From positions 1 through 64,000 of the forward strand of contig JAFYMG010000001.1 in NCBI GenBank assembly GCA_017556705.1: a DNA stretch of 64,000 nt, read 5' to 3'. Made by a program: the position numbers and the translations under genes. Below, piece after piece: positions 24,974 through 35,000 of this stretch (positions are counted from its first letter, which is position 1; each line of letters starts with the position of its first letter). Under the pieces are notes generated by a model, which saw only the letters and a list, made by a program, of their open reading frames with translations, did not search any database and was not told the DNA's origin. This DNA is from Paludibacteraceae bacterium. Lineage in GTDB: Bacteria > Bacteroidota > Bacteroidia > Bacteroidales > Paludibacteraceae.

Positions 24974-25723
24974 CTATCCTTGATGTTCCTCTAGATAGTC
25001 TTTGATAGCGGTGGTAATACTTTGATACTTCTCTGAAGGAGCTTTAATATCCACACGGAATCCAGCATCCTCCAAAGCTATCGCGGTATTCACACCAAAG
25101 CACGCAATCACCGTATCTCCTTGTTCCCAATCTGGGAAATTCTTACGCAGAGCTGCTACACCAGAAGGTGTAAAGAGCACGATCATATCGTAATCAAATG
25201 GTTTATCTGCAGGCCACTCATTAGCCACAGTACGATACATAATCGCTGGTTTAACCGCGATATTATTCTCCGCAAACATGTTCAGATCATCATCATTGTG
25301 CACATCTGATAATACCATCAAGTATTTCTCTTGTGGACGACGATGCATCGCTGGCAACAAATCTTCAAAGCGATTATTCTCCGCCACAAACACCTTACGT
25401 TTGCGATACTGGATATACTTTTGCAAGTAATTACCAACGGCCTCAGAAATACAATAGTAGTGCATCGATTCTGGCACGGAAAAACGAGTTTTCTCTGCCA
25501 TACGGAAATAGTGATCAATTCCCAATCGAGAATTCACAATCACTGCGGTATAATCCTCCAAATAAACATGCTGTTCTCTAAACTCACGCACGCCCAGACC
25601 CTCGATCTTAATCAACTGCTGAAACTCACATTGTACACCAAACTCTGTTTCCATATCTGCATAAGGATTGCGAGTGGATAGTGGACGAGGTTGAGAAACC
25701 AAAATTTTCTTTATTTTCATCAT
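24974..25723 (-). CDS. hemD: Uroporphyrinogen-III synthase
   Basis: The 249-residue protein has the two-domain HemD pattern: I-L-V-S-Q-P-R-P near the start, a variable middle with V-F-V-A-E-N-N-R-F-E-D-L, and the conserved F-T-P-S-G-V-A-A-L-R-K-N-F and A-C-F-G-V-N-T-A-I-A-L. It closes hydroxymethylbilane into uroporphyrinogen III. Its ATG shares one base with the preceding stop (TAATG). Confidence 0.9.
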   Translation of the reverse strand: MMKIKKILVSQPRPLSTRNPYADMETEFGVQCEFQQLIKIEGLGVREFREQHVYLEDYTAVIVNSRLGIDHYFRMAEKTRFSVPESMHYYCISEAVGNYLQKYIQYRKRKVFVAENNRFEDLLPAMHRRPQEKYLMVLSDVHNDDDLNMFAENNIAVKPAIMYRTVANEWPADKPFDYDMIVLFTPSGVAALRKNFPDWEQGDTVIACFGVNTAIALEDAGFRVDIKAPSEKYQSITTAIKDYLEEHQG

Positions 25724-26358
25724 TACAATAATTGTTTTAGCGCAAAAATAGTGCCCAACATAGGAAACACTTCAATGCTGATAATATATAGCAGTATATA
25801 AAATACTGAAAGTAAATTCTTGCAATACAATTGCACTCCTTTCCATGTGAGCAACATTACCCACAAACCTAGCATCACACTCCCCAGCACTATCATCACC
25901 ATTTCATCACCACTAGCACGCATTACCAACGCCACTGGCCACAACAACGAACAAATAGCATTACATATGCATGTTCTAAACTCAAACGAGCTTTCTATCT
26001 GCCTCCTATCTAAAAACACATACCCCACAAATCGAGCGATTACATATCGGAGCAACAATACTAATGCCACCACACCCACCGTCAACAAATAATCCACCCC
26101 CAAGCGCGTTATATCAGACCATGCATACAGATATACCACCGCAGCAACAATGCCTATGCGATACACCCATGCCAATAATTTTGTCTGCCACGTAGCATCG
26201 CTATACGTACGCTCCGCACGACTATACAACCCTCTAGCAACCACCGCTATATCCGCTACAAAAAATCGATTCATCGCTAGCAACACCAGTAGAACCAGCA
26301 GCACCCACGCTACCCATTCCCCAGACAGTGCCGATGATATGCGGTATATCGTTTCCAC
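25723..26358 (-). CDS. DUF4271 membrane protein
   Basis: The 211-residue protein has about six transmembrane helices and the family features D-Y-L-L-T-V, F-E-F-R-T-C-I-C-N and a C-terminal F-Y-I-L-L-Y-I-I-S-I-E-V-F-P. DUF4271 proteins are Bacteroidota-specific and usually lie directly before hemD, as here. No function is known. Confidence 0.88.
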   Translation of the reverse strand: METIYRISSALSGEWVAWVLLVLLVLLAMNRFFVADIAVVARGLYSRAERTYSDATWQTKLLAWVYRIGIVAAVVYLYAWSDITRLGVDYLLTVGVVALVLLLRYVIARFVGYVFLDRRQIESSFEFRTCICNAICSLLWPVALVMRASGDEMVMIVLGSVMLGLWVMLLTWKGVQLYCKNLLSVFYILLYIISIEVFPMLGTIFALKQLL

Positions 26359-26376
26359 TCTTCTCGCTATCTATTT

Positions 26377-26964
26377 TTATATCGACGCCAAACGACGTGT
26401 ACTTGGGTCCCATGCAGGGGCATTCATAATGGCTGGCAACACCTCTTCAGGCTCACTCACCACCACATACATATCCTTATGAATAGGACGCATCATCTGC
26501 TCCTCCACCATTTGATCAATACATGCCAACAACTTGTCATAATACCCTTCAGTATTCAGTATCACCACAGGATTGTGATGCAACCCCAACTGCTTCCATG
26601 TCAAGCACTCTAGCAACTCCTCAAAGGTTCCTATCCCACCAGGCAGTGCCACCATAGCGTCCGAAATCTCGCAGATCGTCGCTTTTCTCTCGTGCATCGT
26701 CTGGGTGATGATGGTCTTTGTGCTATCTGGGTTATTCCATGCTTGATCCACCATAAACTGAGGTATCACCCCCACTACTTCTCCACCTTCTCTCAGCGCA
26801 CCACGAGCCACTGCGGCCATCAGTCCAATACCACCATCGCCATACACCAATCGCTTACCTTCCGCTGCAATCAACTCGCCCAAACGCTCCGCAGCAGTAA
26901 CAAAAGAAGCACGAACCTTGTTCGAACTCGCACAGTAAACTGCTATTGATTTTACACTACTCAT
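26377..26964 (-). CDS. LOG-family (TIGR00730) Rossmann-fold protein
   Basis: The 195-residue protein has V-Y-G-D-G-G-I-G-L-M, M-H-E-R-K and the signature P-G-G-I-G-T-F-E-E. LOG proteins release cytokinin-type bases from nucleoside monophosphates (phosphoribohydrolase); in bacteria they act as nucleotide phosphoribohydrolases. ATG 26964 is preferred over a GTG at 26982. It lies 18 bases before DUF4271 in the same direction. Confidence 0.9.
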   Translation of the reverse strand: MSSVKSIAVYCASSNKVRASFVTAAERLGELIAAEGKRLVYGDGGIGLMAAVARGALREGGEVVGVIPQFMVDQAWNNPDSTKTIITQTMHERKATICEISDAMVALPGGIGTFEELLECLTWKQLGLHHNPVVILNTEGYYDKLLACIDQMVEEQMMRPIHKDMYVVVSEPEEVLPAIMNAPAWDPSTRRLASI

Positions 26965-27036
26965 TTGTTCGGCACTTATCACTCATAGTTTATACTCAGT
27001 TCACCCCACACTACCCCATTTTACAAAATCGGCTGC

Positions 27037-27066
27037 AAAGGTACTGCTTTTTTTTTGAATATGCAA
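27037..27066 (-). promoter_or_regulatory. Promoter of the LOG-DUF4271-hemD-rnpA-yidD run
   Basis: On the minus strand, -7 TACCTTTG (27037-27044) and -33 TTG (27064-27066), spaced 19 bases. Confidence 0.75.
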
Positions 27067-27157
27067 ATTTCACCTTATTTATCGCGCACATGCGAGCTGA
27101 TTTACTAACAATTCGTTGGTAATTTGAGTGCTTTTGCAGAAGTTTAAAAGAATAGTA

Positions 27158-27188
27158 TTGCACAATTCAAAAAAAAGCAGTACCTTTG
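27158..27188 (+). promoter_or_regulatory. Promoter of the SGNH hydrolase gene
   Basis: -33 TTG (27158-27160) and -7 TACCTTTG (27181-27188) are spaced 20 bases. The segment around the -7 box is nearly identical to the tRNA-Arg promoter at 15925-15956. Confidence 0.78.
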
Positions 27189-27216
27189 TCGCCAAATTGC
27201 TTTTTTTTCAAGCACT

Positions 27217-27879
27217 ATGAAAAGAATCGTACTATTTACATTGCTTTTTACGGCATTAGGACTCTTTGCACAAACGAAAGATTGGGCGCAATTTGGGCGC
27301 TATGAGAGCCAAAATAAATCATTAACCACACGCCCAGACGTGGTCTTTATAGGCAATTCCATCACTGACTGTTGGGCAGACACCGTACCCGCATTCTTTA
27401 CGGACAACAATTTCGTGGGGCGTGGTATTAGTGGGCAAGTATCTTCGCAGATGCTCGTGCGCTTCCAAGAGGACGTAATCAACCTCCACCCTAAAATAGT
27501 GGTTATCTGCTGCGGCACCAATGATATAGCACAAAACAACGGTTATATCTCGCTTGAGCATATACTAATGAATATCAAGTCGATGTGTGAACTAGCTCGC
27601 GCCAATAAGATCAAACCCATAGTTTGTTCAGCATTGCCTGCCAAAGGCTTCAAGTGGCGTCCTGAGCTCAAACCTGCCAACGATATTATCCGTCTCAACG
27701 AGATGATCAAAGCATATGCCAACGAGAACAAGATCCCATACGTGGACTATCATTCTGCACTAAAAGACGAAGAGAATGGCCTGCCACGTAAATACTCCAA
27801 GGATGGTGTACACCCTAATGCACAAGGCTATGCCGCAATGGAGAGTGTCATCTTGCCAATACTGAAAAAATATTTGTAG
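27217..27879 (+). CDS. Secreted SGNH/GDSL hydrolase
   Basis: The 220-residue protein has a signal peptide (cleavage near A18-Q19), block I G-N-S48-I-T-D with the catalytic serine, block III G-T-N102-D and block V D196-G-V-H199-P-N. This is a complete SGNH catalytic set. Such enzymes remove acetyl or acyl groups from polysaccharides or lipids in the periplasm; the substrate here cannot be told. ileS follows after 48 bases. Confidence 0.93.
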   Translation: MKRIVLFTLLFTALGLFAQTKDWAQFGRYESQNKSLTTRPDVVFIGNSITDCWADTVPAFFTDNNFVGRGISGQVSSQMLVRFQEDVINLHPKIVVICCGTNDIAQNNGYISLEHILMNIKSMCELARANKIKPIVCSALPAKGFKWRPELKPANDIIRLNEMIKAYANENKIPYVDYHSALKDEENGLPRKYSKDGVHPNAQGYAAMESVILPILKKYL

Positions 27880-27927
27880 AAAAATCTTCCTAAAGTATTA
27901 ATAGAAACTAACAAATCAATCGCAATA

Positions 27928-30900
27928 ATGAAACATTTTAACGAGTACAAACAACTGAACTTGGCAGAGGTGAGCAAGTCCATCCTTGAGCAATGGGAGA
28001 AGGAAGACTTGTTTCACAAGAGTATCGAAACACGCGAGGGCAATCCTTCGTTCCTCTTCTTCGAAGGTCCTCCTTCAGCTAACGGTATGCCCGGTATTCA
28101 CCACGTCATGGCTCGTACTATCAAAGATACGTTCTGCCGTTTCAAGACCATGCAAGGTTTCCAAGTGAAGCGTAAAGCAGGTTGGGACACCCACGGTCTG
28201 CCTGTGGAGTTGGGCGTAGAGAAATTGCTCGGTATCACCAAAGAGGACATTGGCAAGAAGATCAGCGTGGACGAGTACAATGCTGCGTGCCGCCGCGAGG
28301 TGATGAAATATACCCAAGAGTGGACCAACCTTACCAAACAAATGGGCTACTGGGTGGACCTCGAGAATCCATATATCACCTACGATAACAAGTTTATCGA
28401 GACGCTTTGGTGGCTCCTCAAACAACTCTACCAAAAGGGCTACCTCTACAAAGGCTACACCATCCAACCCTACTCGCCTGCTGCGGGTACGGGTCTCTCT
28501 TCCCACGAACTCAACCAACCTGGCTGCTACCGCGATGTGAAGGACACCACCTGCACCGCGCAGTTCCTTATCAAGAGCCTATCGCCAATCGCCAATTGCC
28601 AATTGCCTCTCTTCGCCCTCGCATGGACAACCACCCCTTGGACTCTCCCAAGCAACACGGCTCTCTGCGTAGGTCCAAAGATTGACTACGTCATTGTCAA
28701 AGGCGAAAACCCATACACCAAGATCGAAGCCCTCTACCTCCTCGCTGAGGCACGCCTCGCGGCGTACGCCAAAGAACTGGGCGAAGCACCCGAAGTCCTC
28801 TGGCGCGGCAAGGGTACCGACCTCGAGGGACTCCAATACGAGCAACTCATTCCTTGGGCGAATCCAGGAGAAGGCGCATTCAAGATTATCCTCGGCGACT
28901 ATGTAACCACCGAAGACGGTACAGGTATCGTGCATATCGCACCTACTTTTGGTGCGGACGACGCCTTCGTAGCTAAGAAAGCAGGTGTGCCTGGCATGGT
29001 CTTCCTCACCAAGAAAGGCGAGCAACGCCCAATGGTGGATATGACCGGTAAATTCTTCAATATCGCCGATTTAGACGAGGAATTTGTGAAGAATCAAGTG
29101 GACGTAGAGGCATACGGACCATGGGCGGGTCGCTTCGTGAAGAACGCCTACGACCCTACTCTCACCGAGAAAGACGAGACACTTGACGTGAGCATCTGTA
29201 TCTGGCTCAAAGGCGAGAACAAAGCCTTCCGCATCGAGAAGCATGTCCACAACTACCCACACTGCTGGCGTACCGACAAACCAGTCCTCTACTACCCTCT
29301 CGACTCATGGTTCATCCGCTCCACCCAAGCACGCGAGGAGATGATGGCACTCAACGAGACCATCAATTGGCAACCAGAATCTACAGGTACTGGTCGCTTT
29401 GGCAAGTGGCTCGAGAACCTCAACGACTGGAACCTCTCTCGTTCACGCTACTGGGGCACTCCACTCCCAATCTGGCGCACCGAAGACGGACAAGAGGAGA
29501 TCTGCATTGGCTCTATCTCCGAACTCATGGAGGAGATCGACAAGTCTATCAAAGCAGGCTTCATGACTGAGAATCCATTCGCTAAACATGTGGTAGGCGA
29601 CTACTCCAAAGAGAACTACGACCCAAACGTGATTGACCTCCACCGTCCATATGTGGATTATATCGTGCTTTGCTCACCAAGTGGCAAACCAATGAAGCGC
29701 GAACTTGACCTCATTGATGTATGGTTTGACTCGGGTGCTATGCCTTACGCTCAAAACCACTATCCATTTGAGAATCAAGATGCTCCACGTACCGCAGACT
29801 TCATCTCTGAGGGTGTGGATCAAACACGCGGTTGGTTCTTTACATTGCATGCTATCCACACTATGATCGAGGGCAGCGTGGCATACAAGAATGTCATCAG
29901 TAACGGACTCGTGCTCGATAAGAACGGCAACAAGATGTCCAAGCGCCTTGGCAACGCTGTCGATCCATTCGGCGCATTGGATAAATACGGAGCGGACGCG
30001 GTGCGTTGGTATATGCTCACCAACTCCAGCCCATGGGAGAACCTCAAGTTCGACCCAGAAGGTGTGGATGAGATCCGCCGTAAGTTCTTCGGCACCCTCT
30101 ACAACACCTACGGCTTCTTCGCGCTGTACGCGAATGTGGATGGATGGAATCCCGAGCCTCTCGCCTCTAGCCTTTCGCCTTTAGCCTCACTCTCCGAGAT
30201 CGACAAATGGGTACTTTCCCGCCTCAACTCCCTCATCAAAGAGGTGACCGCAACCTACGAGGCATACGAACCAACCAAGGCAGGTCGCGCTATCTCCGAC
30301 TTCGTGCAAGACGACCTCAGCAACTGGTATGTGCGCCTCAACCGCAAGCGTTTCTGGGGTGGCGAGATGGATGCGGACAAACAAGCGGCCTACTATACCC
30401 TCTATACTTGCCTCAAGACGGTGGCACAACTCATGGCACCTAATGCGCCATTCTATGCTGACCGCCTCTACCGCGACCTCGTGGGCGAGACTGTGCACCT
30501 CAGCACATGGCCAGTGGCAGACGAGGCAATGATTAACCTCGAGCTCGAGCGCAGTATGTCGCTTGCACAACAAGCCACATCCATGATCCTCTCGCTCCGC
30601 AAGCGTGCCGAGAAGAATGTGCGCCAACCACTCCAAAAAGCCGTTATCCCTGCACCTGACCAAGAGACCCTCGAGGCGCTTCTCCGCGTAGAGGACCTTA
30701 TCAAGAGCGAGGTCAATGTCAAGGAGATGGTTATCGTGCGCGCTGAGGATTCGGAGATCAAGCTCGTGAAGAAGATCAAACCTAACTTCAAGGTACTCGG
30801 CAAGAAAGTCGGCGGTATGATGAAACAACTCGCTGCGGCTATCGCGCAAATGAGCCAAGACGACATTGCCACCTTTGAAACCTCTGGAACCTTTGAACTC

Positions 30901-31275
30901 TGCGGCTACTCACTAGCCGCAGAAGACGTGGATATCATCACCGAGGATATGCCAGGTTGGTTGGTAGCCAACAACGGTGTGATTACCATTGCGTTGGATA
31001 TCGAACTCACCCCTGCATTGATTGAAGAAGGTATCGCGCGTGAGTTGATCAATCGTATCCAGAACCTGCGTAAGTCTTCTGGCTTGGAGATCACCGACCG
31101 CATTGCTGTGCAACTGGAGAACCGCGAGGAGATTGCTGCTGCCGTTACCAACTGCAACGAGTATATTGCTTCGCAAGTTCTCGCTACCTCCCTCACATTG
31201 ACTGACAATCTCACTGACGGCACCACCCTCGAGATGGATGGTTACAATGTCAACTGTGTTTTGGAAAAAGCATAA
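27928..31275 (+). CDS. ileS: Isoleucine-tRNA ligase
   Basis: The 1115-residue enzyme has the HIGH-type motif G-I-H-H at 56-59, the editing domain in between, the KMSKR motif at 669-673 and an anticodon-binding domain. It charges tRNA-Ile and hydrolyses Val-tRNA-Ile. Three short tandem repeats interrupt the coding region: heptamers near residues 218-228 and 743-755, and a 9-base repeat near 982-991. The reading frame stays open across each. A strong terminator follows the stop. Confidence 0.97.
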   Translation: MKHFNEYKQLNLAEVSKSILEQWEKEDLFHKSIETREGNPSFLFFEGPPSANGMPGIHHVMARTIKDTFCRFKTMQGFQVKRKAGWDTHGLPVELGVEKLLGITKEDIGKKISVDEYNAACRREVMKYTQEWTNLTKQMGYWVDLENPYITYDNKFIETLWWLLKQLYQKGYLYKGYTIQPYSPAAGTGLSSHELNQPGCYRDVKDTTCTAQFLIKSLSPIANCQLPLFALAWTTTPWTLPSNTALCVGPKIDYVIVKGENPYTKIEALYLLAEARLAAYAKELGEAPEVLWRGKGTDLEGLQYEQLIPWANPGEGAFKIILGDYVTTEDGTGIVHIAPTFGADDAFVAKKAGVPGMVFLTKKGEQRPMVDMTGKFFNIADLDEEFVKNQVDVEAYGPWAGRFVKNAYDPTLTEKDETLDVSICIWLKGENKAFRIEKHVHNYPHCWRTDKPVLYYPLDSWFIRSTQAREEMMALNETINWQPESTGTGRFGKWLENLNDWNLSRSRYWGTPLPIWRTEDGQEEICIGSISELMEEIDKSIKAGFMTENPFAKHVVGDYSKENYDPNVIDLHRPYVDYIVLCSPSGKPMKRELDLIDVWFDSGAMPYAQNHYPFENQDAPRTADFISEGVDQTRGWFFTLHAIHTMIEGSVAYKNVISNGLVLDKNGNKMSKRLGNAVDPFGALDKYGADAVRWYMLTNSSPWENLKFDPEGVDEIRRKFFGTLYNTYGFFALYANVDGWNPEPLASSLSPLASLSEIDKWVLSRLNSLIKEVTATYEAYEPTKAGRAISDFVQDDLSNWYVRLNRKRFWGGEMDADKQAAYYTLYTCLKTVAQLMAPNAPFYADRLYRDLVGETVHLSTWPVADEAMINLELERSMSLAQQATSMILSLRKRAEKNVRQPLQKAVIPAPDQETLEALLRVEDLIKSEVNVKEMVIVRAEDSEIKLVKKIKPNFKVLGKKVGGMMKQLAAAIAQMSQDDIATFETSGTFELCGYSLAAEDVDIITEDMPGWLVANNGVITIALDIELTPALIEEGIARELINRIQNLRKSSGLEITDRIAVQLENREEIAAAVTNCNEYIASQVLATSLTLTDNLTDGTTLEMDGYNVNCVLEKA
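28581..28608 (+). repeat. 7-base tandem repeat inside ileS, 4 units
   Basis: The consensus atYgcca is repeated four times and encodes S-P-I-A-N-C-Q-L-P in the editing-domain region. Confidence 0.85.
30156..30190 (+). repeat. 7-base tandem repeat inside ileS, 5 units
   Basis: The consensus gcctYtM is repeated five times and encodes P-L-A-S-S-L-S-P-L-A-S, just before the conserved S-E-I-D-K-W segment. Confidence 0.88.
30871..30897 (+). repeat. 9-base tandem repeat inside ileS, 3 units
   Basis: The consensus acctYtgRa is repeated three times and encodes T-F-E-T-S-G-T-F-E. Its sequence resembles the cttgaaac/ttttagaac words at 8491-8525. Confidence 0.8.
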
Positions 31276-31310
31276 ATTGACAGGCTCTACTATTCATAAT
31301 ATTGAATTCG

Positions 31311-31343
31311 AGTCGCAGGTTTCAACACCTGCGACTTTTTTTC
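31311..31343 (+). terminator. Terminator of ileS
   Basis: A ten-base-pair stem (AGTCGCAGGT / ACCTGCGACT, 31311-31320 with 31327-31336) is followed by T-rich sequence. Confidence 0.9.
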
Positions 31344-31345
31344 GT

Positions 31346-31537
31346 AATTTATACACCCGTTGACATCTATAAGAAATTCCTTGTCGCGCCAGGAAGTTGA
31401 TTGGCGCGAAAGTTGTTGGTTTGTGTTGTTTAAGTTGTTGATTATCTACTCCCGCCTATAAACTCTAAACTGTAGCGCCTTCGGCGCCTTATATTTTATT
31501 CTCATTGTTTTATGTTGCAGTGCCAACTCATATATAG
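31346..31537 (+). repeat. Dispersed hairpin-bearing repeat, copy A
   Basis: It begins AATTTATACACCCGTTGA, contains the hairpin TCGCGCCA / TGGCGCGA around AGTTGA (31384-31408) and ends TGCCAACTCATATATAG. All three blocks recur in order at 63815-63946. Compared with that copy it holds about 60 extra bases, including a CTAAAC-flanked hairpin (31465-31488). No gene lies here. Confidence 0.7.
31465..31488. repeat. CTAAAC-flanked GC hairpin
   Basis: CTAAACTGTA is followed by the stem GCGCC-TTC-GGCGC (31475-31487). It resembles the palindromic elements at 10965 and 35172 in its flank and build, and is nested inside dispersed repeat copy A. Confidence 0.55.
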
Positions 31538-31575
31538 CCACAAAGCAAGCAAATTTATACAAAAATATCTAGATA

Positions 31576-31607
31576 TTTGTGTATTTAAAAAAAAAATCGT
31601 AACTTTG
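31576..31607 (+). promoter_or_regulatory. Promoter of the small lipoprotein gene
   Basis: -33 TTTG (31576-31579) and -7 TAACTTTG (31600-31607), spaced 20 bases, 22 bases before the start codon. Confidence 0.8.
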
Positions 31608-31628
31608 CGCGCTTTTATTAACTACACT

Positions 31629-32057
31629 ATGTATATGACAAGAAAACTCATTTTTTCAACCGTATTAGCCATGGTAGCCATTGCCATGACTTCCTGCTTT
31701 GGTCCTAACAACGAAGAACCTACATTCAACGAAGCCGACCTGCTAGGTTTGTGGCTAGAAGAAGGCACCGAAGCCTTTGTTCGTTTCACCGCAGAGCAAG
31801 ACGAGACTAGCGAATACAAGTATGGTCGCCAATGGGACGAGAGCGCAGATATATTCGAATCAGACCTCAAACCATACGGCAACGGTTGGTTTAAGTACAA
31901 GCTTGTGAAAAGCGATCTGACCGAAATCCACTTGATGGACAACGGCGGCGCGGAGATACCAAAGGTGTATGTGGTGGTGAAGCTCACCGACACCGAACTA
32001 CAATACAAGAATGAGTTAGGAACCGTAACGAAATTCGAAAAGATCGTGGAGAAGTAA
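31629..32057 (+). CDS. Lipocalin-like small lipoprotein
   Basis: The 142-residue protein has a lipoprotein signal peptide ending A-M-T-S-C at residue 23. A short beta-rich domain follows, starting L-L-G-L-W-L-E-E-G, similar to the lipocalin-like domains common in Bacteroidota. The ATG at 31629 (or 31635) fits the signal peptide. It is 10 bases before the AsmA-like gene, so they share a transcript. The ligand is unknown. Confidence 0.75.
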   Translation: MYMTRKLIFSTVLAMVAIAMTSCFGPNNEEPTFNEADLLGLWLEEGTEAFVRFTAEQDETSEYKYGRQWDESADIFESDLKPYGNGWFKYKLVKSDLTEIHLMDNGGAEIPKVYVVVKLTDTELQYKNELGTVTKFEKIVEK

Positions 32058-32067
32058 GCTAACGATT

Positions 32068-35000
32068 ATGAAAAAAGCACTGAAGATATTCGGCATAGCA
32101 TTGGGTAGTATCATCGGCGTGGTACTGCTGGTGGTGGGCGCGGCTATTTGGGTAGTGTTCACCCCTGAACGATTGACACCTATCGTGCGTGATGTAGCCA
32201 AAGAGTATATCACCTGTGAACATCATATCGGCAAGGTGGAACTGACCTTCTTCTCGACCTTTCCTCAGTTTGGGTTGGATATCGACAGCGTGGTCATCAT
32301 CAACGCCGTAGAGGGCGAAGAGAGTGATACACTATTTGCTGCGCCTAAGTTGGTAGCAACCGTGGATGTGGCAGAATTACTAGATAACAAACTGCACATC
32401 TATGCGCTGCGCATGCCCGATGTGAAAGCACATATCTTTATCAATGAGTTGGGTGAGAATAACTTAGACATCTTCAATCTATCCCCCGACACTACAACCA
32501 CCGAAGATACCACCGCCTTTGCATTGCCGTTCCAAGAGATCAAGGTGGATGCTCTGCATGTATCAGCCCAAGAGGTAACCTTCAGCAACCTGCGCGATTC
32601 GATGGATGTGGCGGTAGCGGGCTTGGCGTTGGATGCCAAAGCAAAGAGCATCAACGACATTCATCTGCAACTGGCTGTAGCCGCAGCCGATGCGACGCTG
32701 CAAGATATACAGTATGCAAAGCAGTTGAGCCTGGCTGTGGATATCCCTGCGGTAGTGAACTACGAGCAGATGGGTATCACATTGAACCAAGCACATATAA
32801 CCATCAACCAATGGGATGTAGCATTGGATGGTTGGGTGAGAGCGCAAGAGGACATCGAGATGGATATGCGCTTTGCGCTGCAAGATTGGCAGATAGGCGA
32901 GATATTAACCTTGTTGCCCCCTACCCTGCTGAGCAGTCTGGAGGGTATCACTGCCAATGGCGTTGTATCGCTGAATGCACATGCAAGGGGCGTTTACAAT
33001 GATGAAACAATGCCTATTGTGGATGCACACTTAGTGCTGCAAGATGGTGAAGGCAAGTATGCAGAACTGCCATATACCTTCCACTCGTTAGCATTGGATG
33101 CGGACATGCACTTGGATATGCAAGATAAGCAGCAGACGATGGTACAGATCCATGACCTAAAAGCACAGACGGGCAAGTCGTCACTGCAAGGCAAGGGAAT
33201 GGTGAAAGACTTGCTAGGAAACATGTGGATGGATGTGCAAACGAGTATGAACGTAGATATGGTAGATGTGCGCTATTTCTTACCCGAAGATATGCACGTA
33301 GAAGGTCGTGCGAAAGGCAAGATTGGTTTGCAGATATACATGGATGACCTACTGGCGATGGCATTGGAAAAAGGCACGGTGAATGGCGATGTACAACTAA
33401 TAGGCATACAATACGATGCAGACGGTATCTACGCTGCATTGCCCGATAACCACTTGAAGATACAAATACCTAACGCTCGCCCATCGCGCAAAGAGGTAGG
33501 ATGGTTGTCAGGCACGCTGAGTGCCAAGAGCGGCGAAGTAAAGATAGACAGCCTATTGCAGACTGAGTTGGGAACCACAGAAATAGCCGTGGAGGTAAGC
33601 AATATATTAGGCAAGGGCCCACGTTTGCACGCTACACTAGCACTACAATCTGCAGAGCAGATACATGTGGTGATGGATAGCATGGATATCACAGTGGCGC
33701 AACCGATGATGACCGCAGATGCGATATACAACATGCAAGACACCACAGAGATGCCAAGTGCGGATGCCGAAGTGAAGTTCGAACGTCTATACGGCCATTA
33801 CACCGATATCCAAGCGGATGTAATAGGAGGAATACTCACCGCGGCACTGCATGCGCCACGTATGAAAGCGGGTCTAGAAGTACAGTCCCTGAAAGCAAGT
33901 ATGGGTGAGGATTACGCCATCCAGACACAGCATGTAGCAATAGATGCGGCAGCTAAATACAACAAGGATGGAGGAGATAATATCTTACTGACATGGCGAC
34001 CCATGCTGAATGTAGATATGAAGCAAGCAGAGGTGACTATTGCCGGATGGGAACAGAAATTATTGATCCCAGACATGGACCTTGCTTATTCGAATAGGGA
34101 CTTCCATATTGAGAGTTCCAAATTCATTTTAGGCAACTCTGACTTTGAGTTGACTGGTGATGTAAAGCATATCGGTCGTTGGTTGCGAGAGCAAGGTACA
34201 TTGGAGGGAGAGTTGAACTTTATCAGCAACCACACCGATGCCAATGAACTATTGGTATTGTTGTCGGCGGATGACGAGAGTGAAGAAGATCGTTTAGAGG
34301 ACACAGGACAGCCACTACAAGACAGCACAAATACCTATAGTGTAGAGAAAAACAATGAAGAGAGAGAACCTTTCTTGGTGCCAAAGAATGTGGATGTGAT
34401 ACTAAACACACAGATAAAAGAAACGAACTTCTTTAACCAAACAGCGAGAGAGCTAGGGGGTAAAATATACATCAAGGATGGTACGCTAATATTAGAGGAG
34501 ATGGGCTTTATCTGCAATGCCGCGAAGCTGCAGTTAACAGCGATGTATCGAACCCCACGCAAAAATCATATCTATGTGGGATTCGATTACCACATGATGG
34601 ATATCAATATCCAAGAACTGATTGGCATGATTCCACAAATTGACACGATGCTACCTATGTTACGTTCGTTTAAAGGCGAGGCAGAGTTTCATCTAGCCGC
34701 AGAAACTTATACGAACGCTCAGTATGAGATCAAGCCATCGACCTTGCGCGGAGCGGCAAGTATCTTTGGCAAGGATCTAGTAGTGATGGATAGCGAGACC
34801 TTTAGCAAGATATCCAAGCTGTTGCTTTTCAGCAAGAAGACAGAAAATAGAATAGACAGTATATCAGCAGAGATGACATTATATAAGAAAGAAATAGATG
34901 TGTATCCGTTCTGTGTATCAATGGATAATTATATGGTGGCACTGGGTGGACGACATAATCTGGACATGAGTTTCAAGTACGATGTGAATGTGCTGTCACC

